In this document: positions 1 to 8,000 of the stretch, piece by piece
Layout: each line of letters starts with the position of its first letter
Numbering within the stretch: the first letter of the stretch is position 1
Assembly: GCF_001757105.1 (NCBI RefSeq)
Contig: NZ_MDHN01000004.1
Location: forward strand, 1 to 64,000
DNA: 64,000 nt
Direction: 5' to 3'
Source of the DNA: Alteromonas confluentis
GTDB lineage: Bacteria > Pseudomonadota > Gammaproteobacteria > Enterobacterales > Alteromonadaceae
Made by a program: the position numbers and the translations under genes
The notes under the pieces: model-generated
The model's input: the letters and a program-made list of their open reading frames with translations, nothing else
The model's database searches: none
Told to the model about the DNA's origin: nothing

Positions 1-21
1 CGAGGCCCCATGGATGATGAG

Positions 22-31
22 ATGGACACCT
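22..31 (+). repeat. Left sub-terminal inverted repeat of the IS
   Basis: ATGGACACCT, the exact reverse complement of AGGTGTCCAT at 1376-1385. Nine of its bases (23-31) are also complementary to AGGTGTCCA at 93-101, which covers the ribosome binding site of the transposase. Confidence 0.75.
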
Positions 32-103
32 AATGTTGATACGGCGTCATAATGCGCCATGATTGAGTTTTCGAAGCAACAATCAAAACAAAAGGTGTCC
101 ACC

Positions 104-1126
104 ATGAACGTTACGCTAATTAGCATCGATTTGGCAAAAAATATTTATCAGGTCTGTGGTGTCAATCAGGCCTGTAAGCCGCAGTTCAACCGCCCTATCA
201 AGAGCGATAAGTTACTTCCTTTCCTCATTAAATATCACCCGGGTGTCACTGTAGCGATGGAAGCTTGTGGTGGTTCGAATTACCTTGGCAGAACGCTACA
301 GGCGCACGGGTTCAATGTGCGCATTATTCCAACACGGCATGTAAAACCCTTCGTTAAAGGAAATAAAAATGACCGCAATGATGCCTTTGCGATTGCAGAA
401 GCAGCCATGCGTCCAAGCATGCGTTTTGTTTCACCTAAAACCGTTGAGCAAACAGACCTTTCTATTACGCATAACATTCGTGAGCGTCAGGTAGCGGCCA
501 GAACCAACATCGTCAATCAGCTTCGCGGGCTGTTGAGAGAATACGGCATCAACATGCCTCAAGGCATTGAGCGTGTGAAAGAAATGCTGCCGTTCATCCT
601 CGAAGATGCGGAAAACACGCTGACCACAGCGGCACGTCGTAATTTCAACTTGATGATGGAGGAATGGCGCTATCTTGATGACGCGATTCATCAGCAGGAA
701 AAGATTATTCGGGAACAGGCCCGCACCTCGCCAGCTGCAGAGTTAGCCATGACGATTAAAGGGGTCGGTATTATAACGGCGACTGCCGCCGTGGCGCACA
801 TGGGAGACCCGTCACAGTACAAGAATGGTCGCCAATATGCAGCGTGCCTGGGCTTAGTCCCCAGAGAATACTCCAGTGGCGGTAAACAAAAACTGGGTGG
901 CATCACCAAACGAGGTAACCGATATCTCAGAAAGTTACTTGTGCAGGGAGCCTGGTCCATCATAAGGCACAGCAAGAATGCGGATGACCGGTTATCTCGT
1001 TGGGTCGAGCAAGTGATTATACGAAGTGGAAAACATAAAGCTGCCGTCGCTCTGGCAAACAAACTGGCTCGCATCCTCTGGGCGGTGCTAGCAAAACAAG
1101 CGCCCTTCGAGTTGAAGGGAATGTAA
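104..1126 (+). CDS. IS110/IS1111-family DEDD transposase
   Basis: A 340-residue transposase that recombines the element with its target. The N-terminal RuvC-like domain has D9 (SIDLAKN), E53 (MEACGG) and the D90xxD93 pair (KNDRND), the DEDD set of the family. The C-terminal Tnp20 domain has the REYSSGG segment with the conserved serine (S257/S258), followed by GGITKRGNRYLRKLL. I chose the ATG at 104 because AAAGGTG lies just upstream and the protein then begins at the usual family N-terminus; an in-frame ATG at 59 would add 15 residues unlike the family. The length is normal and the frame is intact, so the element may be active. It is the only gene of the element. Confidence 0.93.
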   Translation: MNVTLISIDLAKNIYQVCGVNQACKPQFNRPIKSDKLLPFLIKYHPGVTVAMEACGGSNYLGRTLQAHGFNVRIIPTRHVKPFVKGNKNDRNDAFAIAEAAMRPSMRFVSPKTVEQTDLSITHNIRERQVAARTNIVNQLRGLLREYGINMPQGIERVKEMLPFILEDAENTLTTAARRNFNLMMEEWRYLDDAIHQQEKIIREQARTSPAAELAMTIKGVGIITATAAVAHMGDPSQYKNGRQYAACLGLVPREYSSGGKQKLGGITKRGNRYLRKLLVQGAWSIIRHSKNADDRLSRWVEQVIIRSGKHKAAVALANKLARILWAVLAKQAPFELKGM

Positions 1127-1388
1127 GATAAATCTCACCAAAACGTTGTAGATAAAACAGTAATGAAATAACAGGTTACGCCGGGCCAGACCCAACGCTG
1201 AGTGAACCCATGACACATGATGTCGGAGGGATGATAAGAGCAAGTCTGGCGCGGTACTCATTAGGGCCAGGGACATATGAAGCTCCCATTAACAGGCCGG
1301 ATATACGACAGCAGCGTAATATCTGTTATTTAAAACTGAAAAAATATAGCCCTGGTGAAGCTATTCACTTGCACCAGGTGTCCATATA
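1127..1388 (+). ncRNA. Candidate bridge/seek RNA in the IS 3' non-coding end
   Basis: IS110-family elements encode a guide RNA in a non-coding end, and in the IS1111 group it lies downstream of the transposase. This 262-base stretch has no gene and shows stem potential: GCCAGAC (1186-1192) with GTCTGGC (1244-1250), enclosing GACA/TGTC at 1212-1224; GGGA/TCCC around 1270-1290; and CCTGGTG (1351-1357) with CACCAGG (1372-1378), which runs into the right repeat. GGATGATAAGA at 1229-1239 resembles GGATGATGAGA at the left end (12-22). Transcript ends are unknown, and the call rests on position, structure and family knowledge. Confidence 0.45.
1376..1385 (+). repeat. Right sub-terminal inverted repeat of the IS
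   Basis: AGGTGTCCAT, the inverted copy of 22-31. It overlaps the 3' arm of a CCTGGTG/CACCAGG hairpin. Confidence 0.75.
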
Positions 1389-1460
1389 TGGGTTTACGCC
1401 GTGTTTAGTCTGCGTTTCCTCTCCTCAATGCCGGACACAGCCGAACATTCAATGCCCGCC

Positions 1461-2630
1461 CTACAGCCCGGCGATGGGTGTGTCGGTGGTCGAAATTTTG
1501 CGGCTGCTTTTGATTAGCATGTAAATACAGGTGGCGAACAGACAAACGCCAAGGTACATCGGTAATCCGTCGGCTGAATCTGAAAGTAGTGCAGCAAACA
1601 GCGGGCCGAGTACAGAGCCAAAGCTGTAGCTGAGTAACATGATTTCGGTAGCAGAAACGATTTTACTCACCTCTAGCTTATCGCAGGCTAGCGTAATCGC
1701 CACCGGATACAAAGCAAAGCTGCACGCGCCCAACAGCATGTAGCTGGCAATCATGAGAGGTAGCACTTCTGCATTCATTACGCCGACAATACTTAGCGAT
1801 CCGAAAAGACAGAATAAGGCCATCAGTAAACTTTTACTCATTCGAGGCGACAGGTAACTGACTAATGGTTGCACTGCCATACCACCAAGAATAATCACCG
1901 CCATCAGTAATCCGGTTTTTGGCGCCGCATCAGTTTGAGCAATATACAATGGCATTAAGCCATAAATCGGCCCCAATACCAGCCCTGATACCAGACAGCC
2001 CATTACCGCCGGTTGACTTAAATTCTTTAAGTCACTGAGTTTGAGTTTCTGGGAATGGTGCCCATCTGGTTGGCCTTTTTTGATAAGCAGCGGCACCATT
2101 AACGCCACAATCAACAAGCCTGCAACGAAAAAGTAAGGCACGGGTCCTTCTGTTCCCAAAGGTTTGATAGCAAGTTGCCCAACCGCACTACCACCGTACA
2201 ACGACGTCATATACAGGCCGAGTCGTTTGGCCCGTGCTTTCGGCGTATTAGCCATCAGTAGCCAAGACTCCACCACAACGAACACGCCAGCCACAGCCAT
2301 GCCTGCGATTAGTCGCGCAAGCAACCAGACAACCGCGCCAGGGGCTGCAACCTGCAGTAACACAGTGAATGTAAGAAGTGCGAGAAAGGCGATAAAAGCC
2401 TTACGGTGACCCACATGTGCAACTATACGCTCAATGAAAAATGCACCAATTAGCAACCCGAGATAAAACACACTGGCAAGCCAGGGAGCCAATTCAGCAT
2501 CAAGTTGATAGTCTGCTAACGACAGCGGGATCAGCGTCATTAGAAAGCCGGAGGCGACAGCAAAAAAAGATAACCCAATCACGGGCACAAGGGGACTATT
2601 CGAGCGGGTGCCGACAGCAGCATCAATCAT
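1461..2630 (-). CDS. MFS transporter, YcaD-like
   Basis: An inner-membrane major facilitator of about 389 residues with about 12 hydrophobic segments. Landmarks shared with Escherichia coli YcaD include VVVESWLLM, GLVLGPIYGLMPLYI, a cytoplasmic-loop GHRKAF signature and FALYPVAITLACDKLE near the C-terminus. The substrate is unknown. A GTG at 2693 would add 21 charged residues; the ATG at 2630 puts the first membrane helix close to the N-terminus and fits the family better, although its ribosome site is weak. The gene is single and faces away from the next gene. Its 3' end lies about 70 bases from the IS, so the IS inserted just downstream of it. Confidence 0.85.
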   Translation of the reverse strand: MIDAAVGTRSNSPLVPVIGLSFFAVASGFLMTLIPLSLADYQLDAELAPWLASVFYLGLLIGAFFIERIVAHVGHRKAFIAFLALLTFTVLLQVAAPGAVVWLLARLIAGMAVAGVFVVVESWLLMANTPKARAKRLGLYMTSLYGGSAVGQLAIKPLGTEGPVPYFFVAGLLIVALMVPLLIKKGQPDGHHSQKLKLSDLKNLSQPAVMGCLVSGLVLGPIYGLMPLYIAQTDAAPKTGLLMAVIILGGMAVQPLVSYLSPRMSKSLLMALFCLFGSLSIVGVMNAEVLPLMIASYMLLGACSFALYPVAITLACDKLEVSKIVSATEIMLLSYSFGSVLGPLFAALLSDSADGLPMYLGVCLFATCIYMLIKSSRKISTTDTPIAGL

Positions 2631-2920
2631 GTTTTTAGAAACTCTGGAATACGAGCGCAAAGACAGCACAGACACTGCCCACAGCGATACCACACGCTGT
2701 GGAATCGGGCGCGAATTTATGCTCGTTCGCCGGCAAAGTAAAGTGAATTTTTCGCTTCGATTGAATTAAATTTGGAACAGCTTAAAGAGGTAATCCTGCA
2801 GTAAAATTATGCGACTTTCTTTGCTGTTTTTTGTTACTTTACTTTCCGTACCATTAACAAAAAATGTCGCTGCTCCGGGGTATGCCTGAAACGCGATAAT
2901 CTGACAACCTTGGAACTTTA

Positions 2921-3295
2921 ATGAAAAACTTACTACTTTGCTGGTGCCTGCTCATGACTGCTTTTACAACGACTGTTTCTGCCGATGAATCTCAGGTTCG
3001 TCATATTGTGGTATTTAAATATAAAGATGGCGCTGATCCGTCAGAGATAGAAAGAATCAATCAGGCATTCAGCCAACTGCCAGAGAAAATCCCTGGGATC
3101 TTGTCTTTTGAGATGGGGGTGAATAACAGCCCTGAAGGTCTGAACAAGGGATTTACCCACGTATACCAACTGACTTTCACCGATGTTGCGGCCCGAGAGG
3201 CTTACCTGCCCCACCCTGACCACAAGCGCTTTACCGATTTACTTGGCGAACTGGATATTCTAGATGATGTGTTTGTTGTCGATTATGCGTTCTAA
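2921..3295 (+). CDS. Exported Dabb-family (stress-responsive A/B barrel) protein
   Basis: A 124-residue protein with a signal peptide (hydrophobic stretch to about residue 20, ending VSADE) followed by one Dabb domain: RHIVVFKYKDG, the central LPEKIPGILSFEMG, and HPDHKRFTDLLGELDILDDVFVVDYAF. Dabb domains are dimeric ferredoxin-like barrels; members include oxidases and cyclases, but most have no known reaction. Here the domain is exported to the periplasm, less usual than the cytoplasmic forms. It is monocistronic, and a shared terminator separates it from the convergent M16 peptidase gene. The stretch 2631-2920 upstream holds no convincing gene. Confidence 0.82.
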   Translation: MKNLLLCWCLLMTAFTTTVSADESQVRHIVVFKYKDGADPSEIERINQAFSQLPEKIPGILSFEMGVNNSPEGLNKGFTHVYQLTFTDVAAREAYLPHPDHKRFTDLLGELDILDDVFVVDYAF

Positions 3296-3331
3296 GCGTT
3301 TAAAGCAGCGCTCAGTTCTACAGTATTAAAA

Positions 3332-3353
3332 AAGCTCGCCAGTTGGCGAGCTT
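3332..3353. terminator. Bidirectional Rho-independent terminator
   Basis: AAGCTCGCCA and TGGCGAGCTT form a perfect 10-base stem with a 2-base loop. A-rich sequence lies before it and T-rich sequence after it, so it can end both the Dabb gene and the convergent M16 gene. Confidence 0.85.
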
Positions 3354-3367
3354 CTTATTTTTGCGAC

Positions 3368-6235
3368 TTATTCTGCCGGATTCAGCAACACAGGTTCACC
3401 AAAGCCTAAATCATTCAGCCGTGGTAATTGCGTTTCTGCATCGCCTACCACCAACCAAATCATGTGCTCAGGGTCGGCATAGGTGTTTGCCAGACGTTTG
3501 ATCTCTTCAACTGTCATGCCTTTCACTGTTTCCAGACGCTGGTTCACGTATCCCGGTTCCCAGCCGTAATCAGTCACCTTCTCTAACAGGTTCAGTTTAG
3601 CGCCATAAGTTTCAAACTGGCGCGCTGTGCTCTTTTCCATGAAGCTTTTGGTGTTAGCCAGGTCTTCTTCTGTGAACGACGCAGGATAGTCTTCAAGAAT
3701 TTCCTTTACCAACGCAGCAGACTCGTAAGTAACGTTAGTACGCACGCCACTGGAAATCTGGAACGGACCTACCCGGTCTGAACCCTGGAAACCAGAGCGA
3801 ATGCCGTAGGTGTAACCCTTGCCTTCACGCAGTGCCTGAGTAAGACGCGACGCGAAACCACCACCGCCGAGTTTGTAATTCATTACTGTTGCCGGGTAGA
3901 AGTCTGCATCGGTTTCTGCCAGAGCCAGGTAACCAAAACGCAGCACAGATTGCTTAGCACCTGGCACGTCATAGAAATACACTTTTGAGGCGTCGGGTTT
4001 AGCCGGTGTGCCGAAGTCTGGCAGGGCTACTTGTTTCGCTTTCCATTTCGCGGTCAGTTCTGTCAGCGACTCAGTGACTTGCTGTTGTTTCACATCACCC
4101 ACAATGAGGAAGTCAGCAACCGACGGTGTGAGGTAGTTCTCATAGTATGTTTTGAGATCTGTCATGGTCACATTGTTTACTGACGCCTCGGTGCCTGTTG
4201 CGGGAATCGACAAAATACTGTCTTCACCGTAAAGCAGCTTCATAAACTCAATGCTGGCAATGGCGTTTGGCTCTGCTTTTTGCTGCGCAAGCGTGCTCAG
4301 TGTGCTTTGTTTTGCCAGTTCAAATTCACGCACATCCCAACGGGGCTCCAACAACAATTCGGTAACCAGTGCCATGGTTTCTGCGTAGTTGTGAGATAAG
4401 GTTGTACCGGAAATAGTGAAGCTGTCACTGCTTGCACCGGCATGAATACTGGCACCCAGCATGTCGATGGCTTTTTGCAGTTGTTCCGGTGTCTTCGTTG
4501 CCGTACCGCGGGTAAGCAATTCGGCCAGCAGATTTGCAGTTCCTGATTTCTCCGCCGTTTCGAGCAGGTGACCGCCTTTAATGGTAAGGGCGAATTCCAC
4601 CAGCGGTAGTTCGGTATTATTAATTCCCGATACCGCCATACCGTTTTGTAATTGGGTTTGCCACACATCAGGAATGGCCGGAACCGGCGCTTTACCATAG
4701 GCAGGCTCAACACTGCGATCGAAACTCGATGGCGTACGGGCATATTCAGTTTCTGCGGGTAATTCAAAGTCTTCACCGCGACCATTCGCCACAATGACTT
4801 CTTCTTCAACCTGCGCTGGGGCAGAGCCTGCTAATGCCAGTTCCTGTTCGCCTTTCGGCACAAAACTCGTTGCAACAAACGGCTGGCCTTTAATGTAGGT
4901 GTTATATACCCGCATGATGTCTTCGCGGGTTACTGCCAGGGACTTTTGCAGATCTTCATTAATATAACCCGGGTCGCCGGCGAAAATATTATACTGCGCC
5001 AGCTGGAAGGCCTTGCCCAATACATCTGACAACCCGTTGTAAAATTCGGTTTCCAGTCCGGCTTTTACGCGTTTCAGCTCATCATCACTGAAACCGTCTT
5101 TTTCAAATCGGGCAAAGGCTTCATTCACGGCTGCCTGCACATCATCGAGGTCGGTACCAGGATATGCGCGGGTGATCAGATTCACTTCGCCGGCAATTTC
5201 AGAAGTACTGTTATAAAAATACACATCACTGGTCAGCTCTTTCTCATCCACCAGCACTTTTTGCAGAGGCGATTCTTTACTGCCAGCCAGCAATTCACCG
5301 AGAATTTGCAGCGCATAAGCGTCATCTTCAAAATTCGCTACGCCAGGCCATACCATTCTAAGCTCTGGTAATCTTGCGAAGTTATCTTCGTAAAAGCGCT
5401 TTTTGATTTCTTCGAGATCAGACGGACGTTCTTCCAGTGGTTTAATATCGTCGCCACGAGGAATCTCATCGAAATATTTGTGTACCCAGGCTTTTGCTTG
5501 CTGCGGGTCGAAATCGCCGGCAATTACCAGCGTTGCGTTGTTCGGCACATACCATTTGTTGTAGAAGTCTTTTACATCCTGCAAGGTGGCATTCTGCAGG
5601 TCTTCCAGCGAGCCGATAACCTGCCAATTGTAAGGGTGACTTTCCGGGTACAGGTTTTTGCCAATCACATAGCGGGCATGACCATAAGGCTGGTTATCTA
5701 CGCCCTGACGCTTCTCGTTCTTTACTACCTGCTTTTCTTTTGCCAGAACCGCGTCGGTCACCGTGTTAATGAAATAACCCAGCTTATCGGCTTCTGCCCA
5801 AATCATCTTTTCCAGCGCGTCATTAGGCACAGTTTGGAAATAGTTGGTTCGGTCACGGCTGGTAGATCCGTTAGCGCCAGAGCCACCAATGCGTGAACTC
5901 ATCTTATCCAAGCCGCCTTTACCTAAGTTCTCAGACTCCAGAAACAACAAATGCTCGAACAAATGGGCAAAGCCGGTTCGGCCTTCCAGCTCACGGGCAG
6001 AGCCAACGTGGAAGGTGAGCGCAACGGCGGTAATTGGGTCAGAGTGGTCCTGGTGAAGCACCACTTCCAGTCCGTTGTTTAAGGTGAACTTTTCATAATT
6101 AACAGAAAAGGCGGTATCTTCTGCCACGGTGGCGGTTGTTGCTTTAGTTTTTGCCGTGGGTGTTTGAGAACAGGATGCGAGCAGCCCTACTGCGGCTGCA
6201 ACACAGGAGATTTTAAACAGCGATTTTGGATTCAT
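3368..6235 (-). CDS. M16-family zinc metallopeptidase lipoprotein (pitrilysin/insulinase type)
   Basis: A 955-residue envelope peptidase. The N-terminus is a lipoprotein signal (LLASC lipobox, Cys22). The first M16 domain carries the inverted zinc motif HLFEH (91-95), with E174 in KNEKRQG about 79 residues later as the probable third ligand. An M16_C domain follows. A second M16 pair (from about residue 530) lacks the HxxEH motif and is expected to be the inactive half that closes the clam-shell chamber. A tethered two-half M16 peptidase is common in Alteromonadales and probably degrades peptides in the periplasm. The ATG at 6235 is the natural start. It is single-gene; the shared terminator at 3332-3353 follows it. 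Confidence 0.93.
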   Translation of the reverse strand: MNPKSLFKISCVAAAVGLLASCSQTPTAKTKATTATVAEDTAFSVNYEKFTLNNGLEVVLHQDHSDPITAVALTFHVGSARELEGRTGFAHLFEHLLFLESENLGKGGLDKMSSRIGGSGANGSTSRDRTNYFQTVPNDALEKMIWAEADKLGYFINTVTDAVLAKEKQVVKNEKRQGVDNQPYGHARYVIGKNLYPESHPYNWQVIGSLEDLQNATLQDVKDFYNKWYVPNNATLVIAGDFDPQQAKAWVHKYFDEIPRGDDIKPLEERPSDLEEIKKRFYEDNFARLPELRMVWPGVANFEDDAYALQILGELLAGSKESPLQKVLVDEKELTSDVYFYNSTSEIAGEVNLITRAYPGTDLDDVQAAVNEAFARFEKDGFSDDELKRVKAGLETEFYNGLSDVLGKAFQLAQYNIFAGDPGYINEDLQKSLAVTREDIMRVYNTYIKGQPFVATSFVPKGEQELALAGSAPAQVEEEVIVANGRGEDFELPAETEYARTPSSFDRSVEPAYGKAPVPAIPDVWQTQLQNGMAVSGINNTELPLVEFALTIKGGHLLETAEKSGTANLLAELLTRGTATKTPEQLQKAIDMLGASIHAGASSDSFTISGTTLSHNYAETMALVTELLLEPRWDVREFELAKQSTLSTLAQQKAEPNAIASIEFMKLLYGEDSILSIPATGTEASVNNVTMTDLKTYYENYLTPSVADFLIVGDVKQQQVTESLTELTAKWKAKQVALPDFGTPAKPDASKVYFYDVPGAKQSVLRFGYLALAETDADFYPATVMNYKLGGGGFASRLTQALREGKGYTYGIRSGFQGSDRVGPFQISSGVRTNVTYESAALVKEILEDYPASFTEEDLANTKSFMEKSTARQFETYGAKLNLLEKVTDYGWEPGYVNQRLETVKGMTVEEIKRLANTYADPEHMIWLVVGDAETQLPRLNDLGFGEPVLLNPAE

Positions 6236-6468
6236 AATGATGTGATCTTGTTGTTTTTTGCCAATATAGCACCGGCCAGAAAGTAAACCAATTTACCAGC
6301 CGTTCAGACGCTTTCACGTGCGACGAGCCGATTCTGACACAAACCATTACATATTTAGCTGACAGCAGGCTGACGGTAAATTTATTGTGAAATATCGAAA
6401 ATACTCTCGACGGTGTCGCAGCAAAACGGAATTAATCCTCCACTTAGCGCAAGTCAGATAATTCAACC

Positions 6469-6499
6469 TTGAATAAAACTAAACCGTTCAGTACAGTTT
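6469..6499 (+). promoter_or_regulatory. Putative promoter with overlapping repressor operator for the efflux operon
   Basis: TTGAAT (6469-6474), a 17-base spacer and TACAGT (6492-6497) fit a sigma-70 promoter. Over the -10 lies an interrupted palindrome, AAACCGTTCAGTACAGTTT (6481-6499), with 14 of 18 symmetric positions matching. Its position suits repression by the TetR-family protein encoded last in this operon. Inference from sequence only. Confidence 0.45.
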
Positions 6500-6533
6500 G
6501 GATGTTACTTTAATTTTATACCTAAGGGAGTGT

Positions 6534-8000
6534 ATGAAAGCCTTCTCCACATCCCTTCTCACCCTGACATTGCTTCTTTCCTTAACCGGCTGTGCCCATC
6601 GCTCTGAAATAGTGAGCCAGGCAGACGCAACTCCGTCAGACGTAGAAGTGGATCTAACGCAATACAACGGACTTTCCAACGCCAGTGCCAAACAGCAATG
6701 GTGGACAATGTTCAATGATGCGCAGCTAAATGCGCTGGTTAACGATGCACTGCGTTATAACAATAACTTGCAACTCGCTTTGAGCCGGGTGAAAGCATCA
6801 CAGATAAATCTGGGCCTGCTTGAGTCGAACGATGCGCTGAAACTGGATTTACACGGCGGCTACGACCGCCAGGCTATCAGCGCGAACTCGCCACTAGCCT
6901 TACTGGGCGCGCCCAGTTCCGGATTTTCCCTGTGGGATACTGGCCTGGCTGCCAGTTGGGAATTAGATTTATGGGGGTACGAGGAGAAACTTCAGGAAGC
7001 GGCCAGCGAGACAATTAACGCTCAGATGTACGCCACCGATGTGGTGCGCATTTCGTTATCAGCTGAAATTGTGGATGCTTATCTGGAGCTGCAGAACACC
7101 TTGTTCATGCAAGACGTAGCCACTGAGCGGGTCAATTTACTCGCTGAAGAGTTAATCTATACAGAAAGTCGCCGTCGCAACGGTGCAGCCGCGCAAACCG
7201 CGGTAGACAGCGTGCGCGCCGCGTTACTTTCGAGTAAGAGCATTCTGCCCACACTGGTGCAGCAAGAGCGCACATTACGCAACCGTCTTGCCTACCTCAC
7301 CGGCAAAGTGCCGGGCGAACTGCACATCGAGCTCAACAGTGACCCCATTAACGTACCTGAACAAGTTAACATAGGCATTCCCTCTGAAGCCGTGCACCAC
7401 CGGCCAGATATTCTGGCGGCGGAAGCTCGCCTGCGTGCCGCCATATCCACCATCGATGCCGCTGAAGCGAACTTCTATCCCCGAGTGAGTCTGGATGGCA
7501 GCTTTGGGTTTCAGGCCTTTACCTTACCGGAGGCCGCTACCTGGAACTCTCGTAATTTCATGATTGGCCCCGCTTTTCATCTACCTATTTTTGATGGCGG
7601 CGCACTGCAGAAGAATCTGGAACTCACCGAAGTACGTCAGCAACAGGCTGCCATTTCCTACCGGGACACGGTGTTGCGTGCCTGGCATGAAGTAGACAAC
7701 GCACTATCTGCCTACAAGCAGTCGAAACTGCGCCGGGAAACCCAGTCCGAAGCCCTTGATAGTTGGGACCAGGTGGTGAATTCCGCCTTGAATCAGTTGT
7801 CACAGGGTGCAGCCAGTCGTTTGCAAGTGGTGGAAGCGAATCTCGCTCGCCTGAATGCAAAACAACGCTATTTAATGGACGACACCCAATTTAAGCTGAA
7901 TGTGGTAGCGCTGCAACGCGCGGTCACTCGCAGCTGGTTGGAAGCCCCGTCGGGTGAGCAGAGCGAACATCTGGCTATGCAGGACACAATTAATGAGTAA
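6534..8000 (+). CDS. Efflux outer-membrane lipoprotein, NodT/OprM family
   Basis: A 488-residue trimeric channel protein of the TolC-like family that opens a tunnel through the outer membrane. The lipoprotein signal ends LSLTGC (Cys20). Two OEP repeats follow, with the usual landmarks WWTMFNDAQLNALV near the start, the ASWELDLWG barrel strand, HHRPDILAAEARLRAA at the second repeat, and a C-terminal coiled region. The ATG at 6534 follows AAGGGAG; an earlier in-frame start would disrupt the signal peptide. It is the first gene of a five-gene operon, and its stop overlaps the start of the pump gene by 8 bases. Confidence 0.92.
   Translation: MKAFSTSLLTLTLLLSLTGCAHRSEIVSQADATPSDVEVDLTQYNGLSNASAKQQWWTMFNDAQLNALVNDALRYNNNLQLALSRVKASQINLGLLESNDALKLDLHGGYDRQAISANSPLALLGAPSSGFSLWDTGLAASWELDLWGYEEKLQEAASETINAQMYATDVVRISLSAEIVDAYLELQNTLFMQDVATERVNLLAEELIYTESRRRNGAAAQTAVDSVRAALLSSKSILPTLVQQERTLRNRLAYLTGKVPGELHIELNSDPINVPEQVNIGIPSEAVHHRPDILAAEARLRAAISTIDAAEANFYPRVSLDGSFGFQAFTLPEAATWNSRNFMIGPAFHLPIFDGGALQKNLELTEVRQQQAAISYRDTVLRAWHEVDNALSAYKQSKLRRETQSEALDSWDQVVNSALNQLSQGAASRLQVVEANLARLNAKQRYLMDDTQFKLNVVALQRAVTRSWLEAPSGEQSEHLAMQDTINE

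Larger units (their letters stand above)
15..1388 (+). mobile_element. IS110-family insertion sequence, IS1111-type
   Basis: One DEDD transposase gene sits between a short left non-coding end and a long (about 260 base) right non-coding end. A perfect 10-base inverted pair, ATGGACACCT at 22-31 and AGGTGTCCAT at 1376-1385, flanks it. Sub-terminal rather than terminal repeats and a long 3' end are the hallmarks of the IS1111 subgroup; known members keep a few bases outside each repeat. The outer limits given here (about 7 bases left, 3 right) follow that family habit and are not seen directly. No target duplication is expected or visible. Confidence 0.7.

Noticed and set aside
2809-2889. 26-codon frame with a signal-like N-terminus before the Dabb gene
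   Set aside because: Ribosome site is 19 bases away and no mature part follows; more likely leader sequence.
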